NCBI GenBank assembly: GCA_033032175.1
Contig: CM065325.1
Span: 14,722,930-14,786,929, forward strand
Length of the DNA stretch: 64,000 nt
Direction of reading: 5' to 3'
From: Saturnia japonica
Taxonomy: Eukaryota > Arthropoda > Insecta > Lepidoptera > Saturniidae
Shown: positions 1-10,345 of the stretch, piece after piece
How the letters are laid out: each line of letters starts with the position of its first letter
Position numbering within the stretch: the stretch's first letter is position 1
Notes under the pieces: generated by a model
What the model was told of the DNA's origin: nothing
The model's database searches: none
The model's input: the letters and a program-made list of their open reading frames with translations, nothing else
Program-made: the position numbers and the translations under genes

Positions 1-142
1 CACATAGGACGGTCGTGAACGAACTTGTTCGACTAAAGCAACAAACGAAATCTCATTTTACTCCGAGAGATTTAAAAAAAAAACACTTTAAAAGAAAATA
101 TATTAGGAAACCCCAGATAGATAAATTGAGTATAAGACTCAC
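1..142. other. mtIF2 intron (partial) with a fragment of the 63.2-kb MITE terminus
   Basis: Apart from intron sequence, the first 40 bases closely match the inverted-repeat terminus of the MITE candidate at 62737-63231 (GGACGGTCG followed by GAACGAACTTG). The rest shows nothing recognisable. Confidence 0.55.
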
Positions 143-357
143 CCGGTCCGAGGATCCACCAGCGCTTCAACCACGACACCCTCAACATAACCACTGGGAT
201 CGGCCTTTAGCTCCATCAGCTGCGCCTGCAGAGTGAGTGCTTCCACCAGGCTGTCGAGGTTCTGCTTCTTGAGCGCAGACACCGGTATCGCCTGGACGTC
301 ACCGCCCAACGCTTCGCAGACGATTCCGTGCTGGGCGAGCGATCTCAACGTCCGGTC
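143..357 (-). CDS. mtIF2: mtIF2 exon 7, G5 and start of domain 2
   Basis: It reads [19 protein letters not shown], then [12 protein letters not shown] (G5), then [20 protein letters not shown], the first strand of the EF-Tu-like second domain. The donor GTGAGT leaves two bases, so more exons must follow to the left of the window. Confidence 0.93.
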
Positions 358-3300
358 CTAATCGAAAATTCTAGAAACTTCTAGCTAAATTCCATCGTCA
401 ACAGGATATCTTCTCGCTTCGTAATAAAATCATACGCTATTACACTTCTTTTTGGAGTTTACTACTTAATCGATTTACACATGAAAATTCTATGAGAAGT
501 GAAATTTATAAAAGCGTTACGTTTTTCTGCACAACGTGCCTTCGCATTTTTCACTTGGAAATCATGTATGTCATTACATACATCATCTTGTTTTTAGATA
601 AATCAAGAACCACTCGGTCTGTCACTCCGTGAGTTAGAGGTCGGTCAATCTGGCAATTAATCAGTAAAATGTATTCCAGTACTGTAAGTAATATATGTAT
701 ATAAACTGCAGTCGTGCATTGGAGCTGACACACATTAACACATTTTTTTCTTTATAGGCCAAGATGGCAACTCGCTAAGCCTAGTGAATGGGGCTGGTTC
801 TCAAGTTCAGCTGCGGGAACACACCTATAGGTGCTTAACGACAGATTTTCAAGTTGAGTTAGCTTGGCGGGTATTTGGAAAAAAGGGCGAGCTATAATAG
901 GTAAAAACCTCTTCCAAAATAAAAGTCTGTTACATTATGCTATCTCTTTTTATCGCCACGTGCAACCAGATGAAAATAGCTCAAATAAATACTCGTCAAT
1001 CTGGGAATTGACAACTTTTAGAAAACTGTTTTAAACACTCTATATCTTTTTACATCATAAAAAGTGATTTAAAAACATTTTTTATTTCAATAAAAATTCG
1101 CCACAAAACGCGGCATTATGGTCCCGCGACGTCATCATTCATTTTATATGTCATTTACAGTGACAAATGTGACAACTCACGCAAGAGTCTAACGTTCATG
1201 TTTCCTGAATGGTGACGTCACGTTTTCTAATTGGCGTTTCAAATCACGTGACTCACAGACAAAATATATTTAAATATTCCAAAGGGATAATTAAATAAAC
1301 TAACAATCACATTTTCTAGATTTATATTGCTTTAGGCTTTTTTTCTATAGACCAATATTACTCAATAATTAACTTTAATTTTTAAACATACAGTCGAGCA
1401 CTGTTTCTTCCAACTACACTTTGAATACATACATACATAAATCACGCCTTTTTCCCAACGAGGTAGGCAGAGACCACGTCCTTCCATCTGCTACGATCCT
1501 GGCATACATGTCTCGCTTCTTCAACAGTTATTAATTTTTTCATGTATGCTCGTTTGTTTAGAATTCTCTTGACTTGACCTTTCTATAGAACGTCCGCGAT
1601 TTGATCGATGAATGTTCGTCTAGACCTTCCTCTTCCAACGTTTCCTTTCACACTCGCATTATAAATTTGTTTATTCATTCATCTTCTCAACATGCCCAAA
1701 CCATCTAAGCATACCTTTCTCAATCAGTGTGACTGTATCTTCTTTCACACCACAACATTCTCTTATCACACTATTTCTTATCCTGTCACTCAATTTCACT
1801 CCTAACATACCTCTTAGCGCTCTCATTTCTACCGCATTTATTTTACTTTCATGATTTTTTCCCACACCCAGCTTTCACTTTCGTAGATGAGTGTTGGACC
1901 TAATAATTCTCTGGAATTTGAAATGAAATGACAACAAAGGAAAATGACAAGAATTTCAAAATGAGTAAAAATATATAAATATAAAATTGAGGCATACCTA
2001 CAATGTTCACACCCGGCTTGTCGATTTTGTTGACCGCGACCAATATTGGAACTGTAAAAAATACCATAATTTTTTTTCAATATGATACTTCACATATCTT
2101 CGGTCGGCATTCAGTACCGCGAATGTGAAAATATTGCAATTTTTACTTTTCTTTTGAAATTGATAATATACATTCAAATCCGCTATCATCATCATCATTT
2201 CAGCCGCAGGACGTCCACTGCTGGACATAGGCCTCCCCCATAGATCTCCAGAGCGACCGATCTTGTGCGGCCTGCACCCGCATTATTATGTCGTCTTTCC
2301 ATCTAGTGGGGGGCCGTCCTACGCTGCGCTTTCCGGTGCGTGGTCTCCACTCGAGAACCTTTCTGCCCCAACGGCCGTCAGTTCTCCGAACTATTTGCCC
2401 CGCCCACTGCCACTTCAACTTGCTAATCCTTTTGGCTATGTCAGTGACCTTATTTTGTCTACGGATCGCCTCATTTCTGATTCGATCTCGTAGATAAACA
2501 CCAAGCATAGCCCTCTCCATAGCTGGCTTAACGACCTTGAGCTTTCTTATGAGGCCCACAGTGAGCGGCCACGTCTCTGTGCCGTATGTTATCACTGGCA
2601 ACACACATTGGTCAAAGACTTTCGTTTTAAGGCACTGAGGTATTTTGGACGAGAAGACGTCGCGCAGTTTCCCGAACGCTGCCCAGCCGAGTTGGATTCG
2701 TTGACTGACCTCTTTTTCAAAGTTGGACCTGCCTAACTGTACTGTTTGTCCCAGGTAGACATATTCGTCAACAACTTCTAGACAAGAGTTCCCTATATAG
2801 TATATACGCTATAGTGTATTTCAAATATGACCAAAAAACTACTCAAAATTCGAGTTATTTAGCAAATAGTAAAGTATGCAATACAATCAAATCAGTTCTT
2901 CATTTCTCCTGTAAAGTTACCCAAATTTACATTCGCGGTACTTAATTGCGAACAATGATATGTAATGTATAATAAGTACTTAAAATAATATCTAAACTTA
3001 TACATGTTTAAATTGACACGCAAACGATACCTCAGAGCGTTTGACGTCTTGATAGGAGTAGTACTAAAAACGCAAAAAAATTATAAGGAAACAATAGATG
3101 CCAGCTCAACGCACCAATTAGGTAACGTTGGCTTACACACGAATGACGTCATGCGCTTTTATTGGTGATTCGTTTGACATGACGAACAGCACAAAGTAAT
3201 CGTTACTATTTATTGATTTCAAAATATAAATCAATATTACTCTACAAAAAAATTGGATAATTGATTATTATAATATTTGGAATAGCATTTTCAACTACTC

Positions 3301-6300
3301 CTCATCAATTTCTTTAACATATTTTTGAAGGAACAAAAATAAGGAAATATTCCGTTTCGATAACTATATAGCATCCCTAGGTTACTCCTCATCGATTTCT
3401 TTAAACTAAAGAAATCAAAATATACGAGATATTTCATATAGTTACCGTTGGCCTGCCTGGCCATGCGGATGGACTCGACGGTTTGCTCCATGACTCCGTC
3501 ATCAGCGGCGACCACTAACACTACAATGTCCGTGGAGTGCGCGCCGCGGGACCGCATCGCAGTGAAGGCCGCATGTCCCGGTGTGTCCAGGAACGTTACT
3601 TTCTCACCAGACGGTAGTTTTACTGAAAGAGTTTTTGTTTTACTAAAAACCGAGAGCAGTTATCTCACTACAAGTAATAAAAGTGGAACTTCTTTGGTCC
3701 GAAAATCTAACGACACCTCGTATACTAAAATCTGTCAAGCCAAACTACAGAGGTGCCAAAGAATTTAGACATAGAATTTTTCCAGTGGGTAAAAAAATTA
3801 ACATACCTTCAAAAGCGCCTATATGCTGAGTGATACCACCAAATTCTGTGTCTACGACTGACGTATCACGTAATGAGTCCAGGAGTGTGGTCTTTCCGTG
3901 GTCCACGTGTCCCATCACGCAAACGACGGGTGGTCGTGGCCGAAGGTTCTCTGGGGCCGCTGGAGGAGCCGGGACTGCATCTTTATTCTAGCAAACATAA
4001 GACTTAGTAATGTGTAGGTAATATACTGTATTACAGATTTTGTGATAAATCCATAATGTGGTTGTTTTTTTTTACTCTTTGAAAGTTTAACGTTAGGCCT
4101 CAATCTCACTTAAAGTGATGATGTGGTCCAAAACGGTAATACGACAACAGGTTTTACAGAATGAAACACCTAATAAAATATAAAATTAAAACCAATATTA
4201 GAAAACAGCTCATTAAGACCTATATCTAGCATCAGCAATAACTTTGCATGGCTGTGAAACATGGACGATGAACCAAAGTGACAGAGAAAGGTTAGATGTG
4301 TTTGAGATGTGGTGTTGGAGGAGGTCGGAGAAGATCAGTTGGACAGAAAGGATTACAAATGAGAAAGTGTTAAGAATGGTTGATGAGGAAAGACAGTTGT
4401 TGAGAAACATAGATATTAAGAGGAAAGACGATTTGGCACTTGATACAGCACAACAAGTTGTTTAAAACAATTTTGGAAGGAAAGCAAGGAAGACCTAGAT
4501 GAAGCTTTTTCCAAAAAGTGAAGGATAAATCGGGAGTTGTGTTGTAACAATAGGTCAAAAGAAAGGTAGAGGATAGGGAACAGTGGCAACTGCTCCTCCA
4601 CCGACAAGAGCTAAGCTCTTAAATTAAAGAAAAAGAAAGAGTGGGGAGATTGGCTCACAGGTGAAGCAGCTGGAACACACCCACAAGTGCTTAGTAACGG
4701 TTTTTCAACTTGAGGGTGTTAGGTAGCTTCAGGCTATCAATGCCTGTAGTGGAAGTTCTCCCAACTTGCCCTCCCATTAAATCCTTGACAATTTTATGTA
4801 TGTTCATAGAAACTTAGACAAGCTAGACCTGTTTTGTAAACAACTACTATACTTTTAATATTATAGAAATAAAGAAAGATTTGCCATATCATGTTTTATA
4901 TAAGGGCTAATAAAAGTTTTTAGTTATATTACCCGAAGCACATTTCTGATTTGCCACAGAATCAATTTAAGGACCATGTTTAGCAGGTTTTACTATCAAG
5001 AGTTTATTATAAGGCAAATCATCATGTAAATGACGGTGATGTCTGGAAATGACTAACACTCTGTACATCCAGTAAATGTAATTATTAATCGCAAACACTA
5101 ATTACACAATTTAAAAAAAAATTATAACTGGGATGTTTCCTCAACCAGTGGTATGTTGCAATATTCATAAGGGCCTAAAATGAATAAAGTAATATTGATA
5201 CACTAAACAATATACTTAATCTAGCTGCTCATCCAGTCATTATAAAAAGGTGTCAGCTCATAAGCTCAGTATATTCTGACAGTATTACGGAGCATGATGG
5301 TATGGCACATAATGTCTGAATGCAACTTAATAATTTTTCTCTATTTATCAACACTCTATTCTCATTATAATGTTTAACTTTTGAAATTGAAAACGACATA
5401 CCTCTTCCACTTCTACTTCTTTGTCAGGACTTGGAATTATTTTAGATCTGAATCCAGATATCTTTACTATATCTCTAATAATCTGTGGATTATGTATCAC
5501 TGTATCCTTTTTGTATAATGTATCTGAAGTCTTGTCAGCAAACTCCAACGCTTTAAGCACATGATCTGCAACAATAAAAACGTCACCTCGCTGAGCGTGT
5601 TCTATCGTCTGTTTAGCGGAAGTGAGGAACAGAGAGTAAAGTTCCTCATCCGCCATAGAAAAGGGAGGATCCTCCGGCCAGACGGGTGCTATGTCTGGCG
5701 GGCAGCTGCCCCGACTGTTGTAGTCGGGTTATTGTATATATACTCAACGACAGAGTGAATATCTGTAGCGCAATGTAGGATAGTAGGGATGCGTCCTATG
5801 TGGCTCGATAGATGTCGCTATGTGTCGCTACGTAGTTAGTTGTATCGATGCGTTGATGCGTCAGTTGTGGCGAGAGATGTCGCTACAGTCTGTATCATGG
5901 TGAGTGTACTGAAGAGCTGTTCAATCTATTCCCTGCTCTCCCTTACACAACATAAACACACGCGCTGGGCTTCGGAGTTACAATTTTACTTTAAAAAGTT
6001 CTCTATGACTTATCTGTGGAACCTTCTCCCGGCCAGTGTGTTCCCTCCTTCTTACGAAACCGGGTCCTTCAAGCGTAACGTGAAGAGATATTTATGCAGG
6101 CCGGCATGATAGCGGCGACCGCCAAGGGATTTAGGTCTCTCAGTGGTAGCCGTTATGTTTGGATTGAGTTGTGCTTACCGTCAGTGATAGTATACAGTTA
6201 CGGTGCCGAGCTATTAAAAAAAAACTCAATATTAAATTTTAATTTGCCACCAGAGGTCAATAACAAATCTTGCAATTACGTGACATTGGTGGAATTGCGT

Positions 6301-9300
6301 ACTAACAAATGTTGCCATTATACAGAAAAAAAAACACTTTATTTTAATGTATAACCTATTCATTAAGTTCTTGAACCTTAAATCTATATGATTGTTTCCA
6401 TCGAAAAAAATTGTAATTTAACATTCTTTCGCTCATCATAATTTCAGGCGGAAAAAGTACACCGCTCAACATGGGCCTCGTCCAAAGATCGCCACAACGA
6501 CGGTTTCTTGCAACCTTTTACCAGGTCGTCGGTCCATCTTGTGGCGGGTCTCCCCACGCTGTGCCTTCCGGTAAGCAGCCACCATTCGAGAACTCTTTTG
6601 CCCAATCGATCATTCATTCTACGAGCTTCGTGTCCCGACTACTGCCACTTACGTTTAGCTATCCTTCAGTCTATGTCGGTGACTTTGGCTATTATGAGAA
6701 TTTCATCATTTTTGATTTGATCATGCAGAGAAACACAAATCATAGCCCTCTTTAAGACGAAAGTTTTTTACCAATGGGAGTGGACAGAGATTACATATTA
6801 TGGTGCTGAGACATGGTTGCTAACTATGGGCCTTATAAGAAAGCTCAAGGTCACTCAAAGGGCAATTGTTTTCGTGCCTGGTCGAAAATATGACACATGA
6901 AAAACTTTTCATTATTACTTACCAATATCTTTCCTCAATACATTGGCAATATCTTCAACTGTCATATTGCGCCATATTCCTAGCACTTCTGAGCCCGCCT
7001 TCGGTGAATATCTGATTGCTCTTCTACCATGACTTTCTGTTATCTGGTATTAATATATGTCAAATTTTAAAAACTAATTTTAAGACCACTCTCCTCTCTA
7101 ATGTTCGTTAAAAATAACCCATCTATCCCTATTTCAGTTACTAAATTTATCTTTACTTTCATTTCAATAACCTATTTATGAATAGTATTTTGTATCTGCA
7201 TATATCAATATCCTATAGTTTGGATAAATAAGAGGGAAGACAATACTAGATGGCTATGGCCGCTATGGATAGAATAGTATTAATACAAATTTATATTTCT
7301 TCTTGTTCCTTACTGAAAAACTTATTTCAGCATAGGTTACTCATGATGGAAATAGGTATTTTAAAGTAACACGTCTTTTGTCGTGTTTAGTAGAGGTTAA
7401 AATTGCAAGCTGCAAGTGTATCATGTGACGGAAATTTGAAATGATGAAGTTAGACATCAATGACAAATCAGACAACTTTTCAAAAAGTATTAATTCATTA
7501 TTACCCATTATGCATTTATAGAGCTAGGAAAATATAATTTCACATAAATAACACATTATAAAGTACATAAAATAGCGTTTAAACATACACATTTTTTTAT
7601 TACCGCGCAAACGATATGCAGATCGCTTGACGTCATACGTTGAATCAATACTAATAAATGCACAAAATTATAAGGAAACAACAGATGTCAGCTCAAGTAC
7701 CAATTGGGTAGCTTTCTCTTACACACGAATGACGTCATGTGCTGTCATTGGTGTTTCGTTTAATATGTGAACAAAATAAATATTCAACCTTATTTATTTA
7801 AAAAAAATATAAATCAATATAATTTCACAAAATATTGATTAAATGATGATTATATTAGGCCCTTACATATCAAATTAGCGTTTTGTCGTACTGACCACTT
7901 TGATCTGAAATATCTCCTCTTTGGTTAAGAATTCCAAATTCAAATTTATAAATTCATTTAGCTGTACATTTGAGTTTTGAAAACAGTCATTCATTTGTTT
8001 TTTCCTCATAATTTTTTTCTTCGGCGTCGCTTATTAGCGCACAATGGAAAACTTGAAATATCGGTATATTTACGAGTACGAGTTCTACCGTGGCACCAGT
8101 GCTGCAGAAACAGCTCGAAGTATTAATATGTGTACGGCGCTGATGTCACAAAAGAAAGTATGGTACGGTTTTGGTTTCAACGTTTTCGTTCTGGAAGTTT
8201 CGACCTTCAGAACCAACCCTGTGGATGGCCGGAGACCAAAGTGAAAAATGAAGAATTAAAGGCTATTGTGGAAGCGCATCCATCACAAAGCACTTCAGAG
8301 ATAGCTGCAGGCTTCGGGGTAAGTGATAAAACTGTATTAATCCACTAGAAGCAAATCAGGAAAGCAAAAAAACTTGAACGATGGATACCTCATGAATTGA
8401 GTGAATCAAACTTGCAAACACACATCAACTGCTGTGTTAATTTGCTCAACCGACACAATAATGAAGGGATTTTAAATTGAATCATTACTTGTGATGAAAA
8501 GTCGATACTGTACGATAATCGGAAGCGCTCGTCGCAATTGCTGAACCCTGGAGACCCAGCAAAATCCTGCCCTAAACGAAAATTGACTCAGAAAAAGTTA
8601 CTTGTGAGTGTTTGGTGGACTAGCATCAGTGTCGTTCAGTACAGCTTTCTAAAATCAGGTCAAACGATTATGGCAGATATCTATTGTCAGCAACTGCAAA
8701 CCATGAAGGAAGAACTAGCTGCTAAACAACCGAGATTGGTCAATCGCTCTAGGCCACTGCTGTTTCATGACAACGCAAGACCACACACTGCACAACAAAT
8801 AACCACTAACTTAGATGAGTTACAATTGGAATGTCTGCAACATCCACCGCACTCCTCAGACCTTTCTCCAACAGATTACCATTTTTACCGGAATTTGGAC
8901 AACTTCTTACAAGGAAAAAAATTCAACCGCAATGAGGCAGTCCAAACCGCCTTCAAAGAGTTTATTGATTCTCACCCCCATGGTTTTTTTAGTAAAGGGA
9001 TCAATGAACTGCCTATGAGATGGCAAAAGTGCATAAATAACAATGGTGCATACTTTAATTAATTAAATATATTTTACAAAAAAAAATATTGAATTTACAT
9101 TCCTCCCATACAAAACACAAATTTCATATGTAAGGACCTAATAATATATTAGGAAGATTATTTTAAACTACATTTTATATTTCTTTATGATTACTGTCCA
9201 GTTGCCTACAATGTAAATTCATTTTAATTACTTTTTTTTTATGTGCACAAGTAATTTAACTTTGTATAAAAAACTGTAGTGACATTTATTTAAAGTCAAT

Positions 9301-9735
9301 TAAAACTGTTAGCACTGGCTGTTCAATTCATTAGCAGCTGATTTACCAGATAGGCAATTAACTGTGATAGCATATAAATTGGATAAACCAAGAATAGAAC
9401 TATTCCTCAACTGGATCAGTTGTAAATAGGATGAGTTATGAATGGGACAAAATTTAATTGATTTTTTAATAGGAATGATAAATGTTTTGAACCATAGCTA
9501 GGGAGGGTCCAGAATGGGACAAGAAAGTTTATATTTTTTGTTAAACGCTCCTACATAGCAAGATATTTTCAGTTTTTACCTTTTCCTCTTCAGTTTTCCT
9601 TTTCTTACAATAAACAATTGATATTGATAACTGCCTTTTACAAAGTCTGTTGTCAATTCCATGTGTTTTAATTTTTCTAGATACATCCACTGCCTCCTTA
9701 TTTAAGGATCTAATTGCTATCCTGGAATACATCAT
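143..9735 (-). CDS. mtIF2: Mitochondrial translation initiation factor IF-2 (5' seven exons; C-terminus outside window)
   Basis: This GTPase delivers initiator tRNA to the mitochondrial small ribosomal subunit and promotes subunit joining. Exons on the minus strand, in order: 9580-9735, 6923-7043, 5402-5688, 3807-3987, 3446-3622, 2002-2051 and 143-357, giving 395 codons plus two bases. All six introns are GT-AG and all phases join (0,1,0,1,1,0), which strongly supports the model. Visible motifs are the IF2 N-domain ([18 protein letters not shown]), G1 GHVDHGKT, the [10 protein letters not shown] switch region, G3 DTPGH, G4 NKID and G5 SAL. The EF-Tu-like domain 2 begins ([12 protein letters not shown]) and the model leaves the window after VDPRTG. 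Family members are about 700 residues, so roughly half is missing to the left by position, not by mutation. The introns are packed with retrotransposon fragments and one mariner. The family is certain; the first exon is the least secure part. Confidence 0.92.
438..720 (-). repeat. Dispersed repeat shared with 30418-30665
   Basis: The reverse complement of this block aligns with the sequence just upstream of PPM1 exon 2. Shared segments include TGGAGTTTACT, AGCGTTACGTTTTTC and a run of TTTTTAGATAAATC. Identity is partial, so the copies are old. It lies in the mtIF2 intron. The class is not identifiable. Confidence 0.6.
755..910 (+). repeat. SINE-like dispersed repeat
   Basis: The block reads CTAAGCCTAGTG...CTCAAGTTCAGCTG...GGTGCTTAACGACAGATTTTC...CAACTTGA-like. 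It recurs at about 4645-4790, 29030-29170 and 29915-30150, and weakly near 39700-39770. The 29.9-kb copy continues into a tRNA-like head with a B box, which suggests a tRNA-derived SINE family. Confidence 0.6.
1080..1420. repeat. Dispersed AT-rich repeat containing GACGTCA motifs
   Basis: Blocks around GGTGACGTCACG and the segment running TTAGGC...CTATAGACCAATATTAC are shared with about 3000-3290 and 7590-7854, and with 46280-46400 and 49310-49390. It looks like an old non-autonomous DNA element; its ends were not resolved. Confidence 0.5.
1425..1905 (-). mobile_element. Non-LTR retrotransposon (RTE-like) 3' fragment, decayed
   Basis: On the minus strand the frames read [41 protein letters not shown] and [13 protein letters not shown], the usual C-terminal end of a lepidopteran RTE-like ORF. 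A stop follows HVEKMNE, where related copies continue, and the remaining codons down to about 1440 show further frame damage. The 3' end is a (TGTA)n tail at about 1425-1440. It is 5' truncated and inactive. The clade is tentative. Confidence 0.75.
2002..2051 (-). CDS. mtIF2: mtIF2 exon 6, 50-base microexon with G4 NKID
   Basis: A 50-base exon encodes (V)[16 protein letters not shown], which contains the guanine-specificity motif NKID. Phase 1 in and phase 0 out agree with both neighbours. It is easy to miss because no long open frame marks it. Confidence 0.92.
2180..2790 (-). mobile_element. Non-LTR retrotransposon (RTE-like) 3' fragment with ATG-repeat tail
   Basis: The frame at 2200-2790 reads [20 protein letters not shown], then [15 protein letters not shown], then [13 protein letters not shown] and [12 protein letters not shown], ending in [11 protein letters not shown]. 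This is the post-RT C-terminal region of a common lepidopteran LINE. The 3' end is a short (ATG)n run near 2185-2200. It is 5' truncated. It sits between the 50-base G4 exon and exon 5 of mtIF2, in the same orientation as the gene. Confidence 0.8.
2990..3290. repeat. Dispersed repeat, paralogous to the mariner target at 7.6-7.9 kb
   Basis: It shares AAACGATA...GCGTTTGACGTC, TTATAAGGAAACAA, ACACACGAATGACGTCATG and AATATAAATCAATAT with 7600-7854. The segment GATTATTATAATATTTGGA here equals the sequence either side of the mariner at 7855-9141, so this copy preserves the empty site. Confidence 0.7.
3446..3622 (-). CDS. mtIF2: mtIF2 exon 5, G3 DTPGH
   Basis: It encodes [18 protein letters not shown] and the strand-helix [20 protein letters not shown]. 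The donor GTAACT after AAC-G leaves phase 1, which is completed by the 50-base exon that follows. Confidence 0.95.
3807..3987 (-). CDS. mtIF2: mtIF2 exon 4, P-loop and switch I
   Basis: It carries the proline-rich linker [10 protein letters not shown] followed by the P-loop [12 protein letters not shown] and the switch region [11 protein letters not shown]. It is the strongest single exon for naming the family. Confidence 0.95.
4228..4625 (+). mobile_element. Non-LTR retrotransposon 3' fragment
   Basis: The plus frame 4244-4465 reads [40 protein letters not shown] and [15 protein letters not shown], a signature of another LINE lineage. A frameshift after 4450 leads into [14 protein letters not shown] residues, ending near TAAGCTCTTAA at 4612-4624. 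It is 5' truncated and opposite in orientation to mtIF2. Confidence 0.75.
4645..4790 (+). repeat. SINE-like repeat, same family as 755-910
   Basis: The shared order is GCTCACAGGTGAAGCAGCTG, ACACACCCACAAGTGCTTAG, then TTTTCAACTTGAGGGTG. It is diverged from the other copies. The rest of this intron, 4790-5401, shows no gene. Confidence 0.55.
5402..5688 (-). CDS. mtIF2: mtIF2 exon 3, N-domain to linker
   Basis: This 287-base exon starts with the acceptor ACATAG, and its first codon is completed by the previous exon's G to give A-P-V-W-P-E-D. It includes [15 protein letters not shown], matching the linker helix before the G domain, and ends at GTATGT in phase 0 after an acidic run DKEVEVEE. Confidence 0.85.
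5840..6130 (+). mobile_element. Jockey-like LINE ORF2 C-terminal remnant
   Basis: The plus frame ends in [20 protein letters not shown] then RNVKRYL, matching the tail of jockey-type reverse transcriptase ORFs. Just after it, the GCAGGCCGGCATGA block (from 6096) recurs at 29355-29430 and, weakly, near 41140-41215. Confidence 0.65.
6425..6870. mobile_element. RTE-like LINE fragment with an internal 5' inversion (twin priming)
   Basis: The part at about 6435-6753 reads on the minus strand [15 protein letters not shown]...[10 protein letters not shown]...[11 protein letters not shown] and ends in an ATGATG tail. The part at about 6753-6866 reads on the plus strand KTKVF...[19 protein letters not shown] then TQRAI. 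In the intact family the second piece comes directly before the first, so the 5' portion is inverted relative to the 3' portion with the junction near 6753. See the finding. Confidence 0.8.
6923..7043 (-). CDS. mtIF2: mtIF2 exon 2, IF2 N-domain
   Basis: It encodes the conserved helix segment with [17 protein letters not shown], equivalent to the W-x-x-MT-V-E-x-LA signature of mitochondrial and bacterial IF2. The acceptor is TACCAG and the donor GTAAGT, phase 1. Confidence 0.88.
7590..7854. repeat. Dispersed repeat forming the mariner target
   Basis: This is a second copy of the 2990-3290 repeat, sharing the TTATAAGGAAACAA block and the ACACACGAATGACGTCATG block. It is interrupted at its TA dinucleotide by the mariner and resumes after 9143. 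Confidence 0.65.
7855..9141 (+). mobile_element. Mariner (D34D) element, inactive, with TIRs and TA duplication
   Basis: The terminal inverted repeats are about 31 bases, TTAGGCCCTTACATATC on the left and TTAGGTCCTTACATATG inverted on the right, flanked by TA at 7853-7854 and 9142-9143. The total of 1287 bases fits a full-length mariner. The transposase starts [17 protein letters not shown] at 8044, shifts frame near 8130-8160, and has stops after VLIH (8348) and after EGIL (8477). Catalytic landmarks remain: [16 protein letters not shown] and SPTDYHF, with 34 residues between the second and third Asp. The last frame, 8538-9062, is open to a normal C-terminus. The element lies in intron 1 of mtIF2, opposite to the gene. 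Confidence 0.93.
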
Positions 9736-10345
9736 AACAAAGTATTAAAGTTTTTTCTTTAAATAACAGGCCTGTATTCATTTCAAAGTTATTGCCTTTT
9801 GATTAAATGTAACATAAGGGAGGTCAAATAAAATGATTGAGATTTGCCGTTGTGTGCCCATACTACTGTATAGATTTTGATTAATTTTTGTTTTGTTTTA
9901 CTCCTCAGATACTTGGACCGTTTCAAGTAAAGAAAAAATCATAAATCTTCATAAGCAGTGATTCTGTAGTTAATGAATGCGGAGCCATTTGCACAGCTTG
10001 TATATATAAAAATGATTGTGTTTATTCACCAACAACATGTGTCTATAATTTCTGGGTTTTTAGTATCATAATCATAATAGCAGTAGTGTTTTGACATTCA
10101 TAAGTGCCTTTATGGAGCCTAAACTGAATAAAGATTATTTTGATTTGATTTGAATAAAACTTAGAAACTACATACATTTAAATACAGATTTTTAAAATGA
10201 GGCCATAGCTAACTGAATATGAAATCAGGAGCGAAAACAGAAGAAAATAAATACAAGTAGGTATGGCATGACCATAAAAATCTGCATGCTTAACTCCAGT
10301 CAATCTAACTCTATTAAGTGAGCAGTTCTTGTATATTTATACATA
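9142..10345. other. Flank of the mtIF2 start and intergenic sequence
   Basis: Besides mtIF2 exon 1 this stretch is AT-rich. At about 10085-10160 there is a LINE 3'-tail-like motif, CATAAGTGCC...ACTGAATAAAGATTATTTTG followed by TTTGATTT repeats. No CpG-rich promoter or TATA element could be assigned to mtIF2. Confidence 0.4.
9580..9735 (-). CDS. mtIF2: mtIF2 exon 1, probable mitochondrial presequence
   Basis: The open frame starts [11 protein letters not shown] and is rich in Arg, Lys and Ser with few acids before KKRKTEEEK, as expected for a matrix-targeting peptide. It ends at a GTAAAA donor in phase 0, matching the next exon's acceptor. Assignment rests on phase, composition and position; there is no strong family motif here. 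Confidence 0.7.
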
